NCBI GenBank assembly: GCA_944383015.1 | Contig: CALWOC010000007.1 | Span: forward strand, 1 to 37,603 | DNA length: 37,603 nt | Source: an uncultured Clostridia bacterium | GTDB lineage: Bacteria > Bacillota > Clostridia > TANB77 > CAG-465 | Direction of reading: 5' to 3' | Part shown: positions 33,877 to 37,603 of the stretch, piece after piece | Position numbering within the stretch: position 1 is the stretch's first letter | Layout of the letters: every line of letters begins with the position of its first letter | The notes under the pieces: generated by a model | What the model was told of the DNA's origin: nothing | Database searches by the model: none | What the model saw: the letters and a program-made list of their open reading frames with translations, nothing else | Program-made: the position numbers and the translations under genes

Positions 33877-35622
33877 TTAGTCTTTAACATCTTCTTTTTT
33901 AATAGATTTTGCTATAACTAATAATCCAACACCAACTACTGCAAATAATACAGTTCCTATTCCACCTGTAAGTGGTAAAGATATTGGTTTTTTATTTTCA
34001 ACTTCTATATCAAGTGTATGAGAAGTACCACCAACATTAACAGCTTTTGGTTCACTTAATAATGTATATGATTTTGTTTCACCATTTTCCTGATATGTAG
34101 GTGCTTGTGTTTCAACTAACCAGTATTCTCTTGAAGTCTCATCATCATTATACTCTAATCCATTAATTTCTGCATAACCATTTACAGTTGTAACTTCAAT
34201 GTCTTGTCCATCTGTTCCTTTTACAAAAACACCATTTTGTGCATTTTGTCTAGTTGTTGCAATTTTAAATTTAGCTCCATCTAATAATTCAGCTTCACTA
34301 TTTACTTTCTTTATCTTTAATCCACCAGTTAATACTTTTGATGTATCAGTTGTTGTATTAGTATCATTCTCAGTTCCGTCTGTATCAACTTTATTTGTAT
34401 ATTCAAGTGTTGCTGTATTTATATTTCCTGCTTCACCTATTGTTGCACTTGTCATATCAAGTTTAGCGTTGTATGTTATAACTAAAGTTGTATAATCATT
34501 CATCTTTGAAGTGTCAAAATCTAATACAAAATTTCCTGTTTTTGTATAATCTGTGTCTTCAACTAATGCTTTTTCTGTATTTTGATCTCCAACTAAAGCT
34601 TTAACTTGAAGATTTTCAACATTAGATAAACCTTCTGGTAACTCATCAGTTAAAGTAAATGTTTCTAAGTCTTCAATAACAGTTGGTACATCTACTGTTA
34701 TTTTAAAAGTAACTGTATCTGTTAAATTTACACTTGTTAAATCTGCATATTCCCCTTCTTGATTTAATACTTGTTTTACAACTTCTGGCTTTTCATTGAC
34801 AATTACTATTTGTCCAACTTCAGCCGCTGGTGCAGAAGTATTTGTTCTTGTATCTTTTACAACAACTGTACCGTCTGGCTGTACTTGAATTTCTGAAGGA
34901 TATTTATTATCCATTATATATTCATCACCAACTAGAATCTCAACTACTCTAAATTTAGCTGGATTACCTTCATATGTAATTGGTAAATTTTCAAGTGCTA
35001 TTTTACCTTCTTGATTAGTTGTAAGAGTAAGAACTTCTCCATCTACAACATAATCTGTCCAAGCTCCATCATCTAAGCTGATTTGAACTTTAAACTCTAC
35101 TCCTTGCATTGGATTTACGCCATCTGTCTTTGTCACAACAGCTTCACCTGATGCAACTTTTACTTTTGGAAATACTTCTATATCATAAATCCAACCATTA
35201 CCCTCTTCATTTGTCATTGGTACATCAACTAAAAATGATTCAGGTACTTCAGATATTCCTGTTGGTACATCTGTTACTTTTGCGTAATATCTTCCTAATT
35301 CTAACTCATCAAATACTACTGTTCCTTCAACATTTGTAGTAAGGGTCTCTACTGGTGAAACCTCTTTTATATACTCTTCAGCTTGCTCTTTAGTAGTTAC
35401 TGCCTCTCCTGATACTTCGTCAACTTTATATAGTGAATATTCAACTCCCTCTAAAGGAGAAGTCTCATCTGTAACACCATTTTTTTGACTTAAAGCTTTA
35501 ATTGTAATTGAACCTTTTTGGTTAATATCAACAATTGAACCAGTTACTGCAAGAACAGTATTTGAAACTGTTACTACAACTAGCATAATCATTAATACTA
35601 ATGAAATTTTACTTTTTTTCAT
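33877..35622 (-). CDS. Backbone pilin with isopeptide domains and LPLTG anchor
   Basis: 581 aa from the ATG at 35622 (GGGAGAG upstream); a longer frame begins at 35673 with no ribosome site. Signal peptide 1-25 (MKKSK, then SNTVLAV). Residues about 30-155 match the first Gram-positive pilin domain and end in the pilin motif WIYDIEVFPK (144-153), whose lysine forms the intersubunit bond. Next are a Cna-B-like domain, a DUF11/fimbrial isopeptide domain (TFTLTDELPEGLSNV) and a SpaA-type domain with the E-box YWLVETQAP. LPLTG (549-553), a hydrophobic segment and KKEDVKD complete the sorting signal. I see no cysteine. The two sortases follow. The major shaft subunit of a sortase-built pilus. Confidence 0.94.
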   Translation of the reverse strand: MKKSKISLVLMIMLVVVTVSNTVLAVTGSIVDINQKGSITIKALSQKNGVTDETSPLEGVEYSLYKVDEVSGEAVTTKEQAEEYIKEVSPVETLTTNVEGTVVFDELELGRYYAKVTDVPTGISEVPESFLVDVPMTNEEGNGWIYDIEVFPKVKVASGEAVVTKTDGVNPMQGVEFKVQISLDDGAWTDYVVDGEVLTLTTNQEGKIALENLPITYEGNPAKFRVVEILVGDEYIMDNKYPSEIQVQPDGTVVVKDTRTNTSAPAAEVGQIVIVNEKPEVVKQVLNQEGEYADLTSVNLTDTVTFKITVDVPTVIEDLETFTLTDELPEGLSNVENLQVKALVGDQNTEKALVEDTDYTKTGNFVLDFDTSKMNDYTTLVITYNAKLDMTSATIGEAGNINTATLEYTNKVDTDGTENDTNTTTDTSKVLTGGLKIKKVNSEAELLDGAKFKIATTRQNAQNGVFVKGTDGQDIEVTTVNGYAEINGLEYNDDETSREYWLVETQAPTYQENGETKSYTLLSEPKAVNVGGTSHTLDIEVENKKPISLPLTGGIGTVLFAVVGVGLLVIAKSIKKEDVKD

Positions 35623-35661
35623 ATATCTTTTCTCTCCCTTTTTATAATTATATACATAAAT

Positions 35662-35690
35662 ATTATATATCATTTTTTAATTTTTGTCTT
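35662..35690 (-). promoter_or_regulatory. Probable sigma-A promoter of the pilin gene
   Basis: Minus strand AAGACA (35690-35685), 17 bases, TATAAT (35667-35662). The -35 is 4 of 6; another TATAAT lies at 35652-35647 without a good -35. Confidence 0.45.
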
Positions 35691-35791
35691 CTTTTGTAAC
35701 ATTTTTTTAATATAAATTTGCATTTTTTATTATGTCAAAACCTTTTACTAAATCATTTAATATAATATATAGCTTGAAAGGAGTAAATAAA

Positions 35792-36319
35792 ATGAACATT
35801 ATTTCATTACTCTTATATACAGTTTCTATTAATTTGGATAATATTCCAATTGGAATATCTCTTGAATTAAATAGTAAAAAAAGTAATTTCAAAAAATTAG
35901 TAAAAATTTCTTTTTTTACAAGTATAATAACTTTAATATCTATGATTATAGGAAAATATATAAGCTTTATGTTTCCAGTTCAGATTGCTAATAGATTAGG
36001 TGCAGCTATATTAATAATAATTGGAAGCTATTTATTATTTAAAGAATATAAATTAAAAAGCAAAGAAGAATGTAAAAATCCAGCAGGATTTTATGAAATA
36101 TTTATATTATCTATAAATAATTCTTTAGCTGGTTTAAGTGCTAGTATAACTGGAATTAATTATTTTTTTGCTACAATATTTAATTTTATATTTAGTAGTA
36201 TATTTTTATACATTGGAGCTAAAATTGGAAAAAAAGTAAACAATACTAAAATAGAAAAGTACTCCAATTATCTGTCAGCAATTATTATAATAATTCTTGG
36301 AATTATTGAATGGAAATAA
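35792..36319 (+). CDS. YtaF/MntP-like integral membrane protein
   Basis: 175 aa from the ATG at 35792, with GAAAGGAG eight bases upstream; an ATG-led longer frame at 35732 lacks one. About six hydrophobic segments cover most of the protein. Two similar halves carry the family marks: LLYTVSINLDNIPIGISLEL in the first membrane segment and ILSINNSLAGLSASITG in the fourth, echoing the internal repeat of MntP manganese exporters and the Bacillus YtaF sporulation membrane protein. It resembles YtaF (NLDN) more than MntP (DAFA). Substrate, if any, is probably a divalent cation; this is inference. It is alone on the plus strand between two surface-protein units. Confidence 0.8.
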   Translation: MNIISLLLYTVSINLDNIPIGISLELNSKKSNFKKLVKISFFTSIITLISMIIGKYISFMFPVQIANRLGAAILIIIGSYLLFKEYKLKSKEECKNPAGFYEIFILSINNSLAGLSASITGINYFFATIFNFIFSSIFLYIGAKIGKKVNNTKIEKYSNYLSAIIIIILGIIEWK

Positions 36320-36323
36320 AAAC

Positions 36324-36352
36324 TCCCTAGAATATCTAATTCATTCTAGGGA
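36324..36352. terminator. Bidirectional terminator between the YtaF-like and SpaA-domain genes
   Basis: Perfect inverted repeat TCCCTAGAAT (36324-36333) / ATTCTAGGGA (36343-36352). On the minus strand GTTTTTATTT follows; on the plus strand only ATTATTT. Confidence 0.85.
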
Positions 36353-36364
36353 ATTATTTAATTA

Positions 36365-37603
36365 TTAAGCTTGTTTTCTATTTTTTCTTATAACAAATAC
36401 TATTCCTACTGCACATATTACTGCTACAGATGCTATAGCTATTACTGCTATATCTCCTGTATTTGTTACTTCAAATATTATTGTTTCTGGTGAATTGTTG
36501 TCTATTGTAAATGTATATCCTGTTAAATCTTCATCTAACTCATATCCTTCTGGCGCTTTTATCTCTAAGAACTTATATGTTCCCATTGGTGCTTCAGGAA
36601 TTATATATTCACCATTTTCATCTGTTTCTACATTCTCTACTAGATATATTGGCTCTCCTGTTTTTGCATTTACTTTTTGCTCTCCAGTTTCAGGATCTAT
36701 CATTGCTATTGTAAATACACATCCTTTTAATGGTTCGCCTGTTTCTGCATCTAGTTTTCTTACTATTACTTCTCTTGTTTTTCTTGTATTATCTACTTCT
36801 AGTTTTTCTCCTGTCCATTCATAAGTCTCTTCATCATATGATGCTACAAACTCATGTGGTTCAGTGTTTAAGTTATATATTTCTGGAGCTTCTATTTCTG
36901 TATATGTATATGTCTTTCCATTTTCAAATATATCAAGTGGAAATCCCGCTATTCCATTTTCATCTGTTGTTGATTTTACTAACAAATTATCATCTTCATC
37001 TCTTATTTCAAATACACAGTTTGGTACTACTTCTCCAGTAAATATATCTGTTTTTGTTATCTCTCCATTTACTCCATCGTCTACTAATATTCTATATAAA
37101 TCAACATCAGTTATATTATATGCTAAACTAATTTCAACCACATCATTAGATATTGTATGACCTATTGGAGCTTTTGTCTCTTTTACCCAATAAACATTTA
37201 TTGGTAAATCTTCTAATGTAAATATTCCATATTCTCCAGATAACATTACTGCTTCTTCAAACTTACCTGTTTCTTCATTTTTTATATACAATGGTTTTGT
37301 ACATGCTTCATCTGTATATATTGTATATTCTGCTCCTTCTAAAGCAAGCAGATTATGTTCATATATATAATTTTCTACTTCTTCTTTTGTCATTGTTTTA
37401 AATGTGTTTTCTAGTTCCTCTATCTCACTTTGTAAGTTTTCTGTAGTAATAACATTTCCTTTTAATGTTACATCTCCTAATGTTGATGTTGACATTTTTA
37501 TTAAGTTTAATGTTGCTTTATGATAGTCGTTTTCAAATTCTGTTCCCTCTACAATCACAAACTCTTGTTCTGGATTATTATTATATTCTAATGTAAAGTT
37601 TGT
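36365..37603 (-). CDS. SpaA-domain surface protein, TGD-type anchor (N-terminus beyond window)
   Basis: The frame is open to the right edge (413 codons visible), so the true start lies outside. A GTG at 37558 is only an internal codon; coding sequence continues upstream of it (FTLEYNNNPEQEF). Visible order: end of a fimbrial-type domain, then three SpaA/Cna-B-like domains, each ending in an E-box: YWVKETKAPIGH, YTEIEAPEIYNL and YKFLEIKAPEGYEL, with the lysine strands EYTIYTDEACTKP, KTDIFTGEVVPNCVFEI and RKLDAETGEPLKGCVFTI. The C-terminus is VTNTGDIAVIAIASVAV, a hydrophobic segment and RKNRKQA. Such proteins are adhesins or tip/ancillary pilins. Two cysteines in the E-box repeats (NCVFEI, GCVFTI) are uncommon for this fold. 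Confidence 0.88.
   Translation of the reverse strand, partial: TNFTLEYNNNPEQEFVIVEGTEFENDYHKATLNLIKMSTSTLGDVTLKGNVITTENLQSEIEELENTFKTMTKEEVENYIYEHNLLALEGAEYTIYTDEACTKPLYIKNEETGKFEEAVMLSGEYGIFTLEDLPINVYWVKETKAPIGHTISNDVVEISLAYNITDVDLYRILVDDGVNGEITKTDIFTGEVVPNCVFEIRDEDDNLLVKSTTDENGIAGFPLDIFENGKTYTYTEIEAPEIYNLNTEPHEFVASYDEETYEWTGEKLEVDNTRKTREVIVRKLDAETGEPLKGCVFTIAMIDPETGEQKVNAKTGEPIYLVENVETDENGEYIIPEAPMGTYKFLEIKAPEGYELDEDLTGYTFTIDNNSPETIIFEVTNTGDIAVIAIASVAVICAVGIVFVIRKNRKQA

Noticed and set aside
36365..37558. SpaA-domain gene taken as complete with a GTG start at 37558
   Set aside because: The frame stays open with domain-like sequence to the window edge, no ribosome site precedes the GTG, and a secreted protein needs a signal peptide that is not there.

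Overview
The window looks like a chromosomal segment of a low-G+C, strictly anaerobic Gram-positive bacterium, most likely an uncultured, gut-type member of the Clostridia. The signs are the very A+T-rich sequence (about 30% G+C or less by eye), strong AGGAGG-type ribosome binding sites, sortases with an LPxTG pilin, a class III (oxygen-sensitive) ribonucleotide reductase with its radical-SAM activase, and ordinary Firmicutes housekeeping families. I see no rRNA, tRNA, CRISPR array, insertion sequence or prophage. No gene-free stretch exceeds 300 bases; the longest is about 250 bases before the aspartokinase.

Layout, left to right; nearly everything is on the minus strand. (1) 1-3564: 5' part of a giant secreted MucBP-repeat adhesin with a degenerate vWA-like head, running off the left edge. 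(2) 3760-6801: guaB-guaA, the GMP branch of purine synthesis, with a clear sigma-A promoter and a terminator. (3) 6937-14879: a long co-directional run, ftsY - murB - yvcK - divergent glycogen-debranching-N-like gene - three small membrane proteins (one only 36 aa) - ruvC - patatin phospholipase. (4) 15006-20351: a second giant surface protein (about 1780 aa) with DUF11-like, SdrD-B-like and eight MucBP-like repeats and a non-LPxTG anchor. (5) 20467-21132: a membrane protein behind a perfect consensus promoter and a structured leader. (6) 21386-22375 (+): a short aspartokinase, convergent with an AI-2E-family transporter (22379-23512). (7) 23547-27123: the class III ribonucleotide reductase locus, in which the glycyl-radical tail is encoded by a separate 90-aa gene next to nrdG, with a small plus-strand gene of unknown function in between. 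(8) 27198-30567: GNAT acetyltransferase - COG2509 flavoprotein - N-acetylmuramoyl-L-alanine amidase. (9) 30660-35622: a compact pilus locus (isopeptide pilin with LPLTG, an intrinsic terminator, two class C-like sortases) followed by a PepD-type dipeptidase. (10) 35792-36319 (+): a YtaF/MntP-like membrane protein. (11) 36365-37603: 3' part of a SpaA-domain surface protein running off the right edge.

Two themes stand out. The first is the cell surface: two MucBP giants, one pilin, one SpaA adhesin and two sortases, with two kinds of C-terminal anchor (LPLTG on the pilin, a TGDIAV-type signal on two others). The second is the split NrdD: the 751-aa catalytic chain ends exactly where the glycyl-radical motif should be (ERIKRIKKYN), while the separate 90-aa protein carries ERIRRITGYL. 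I regard this as the most interesting observation.
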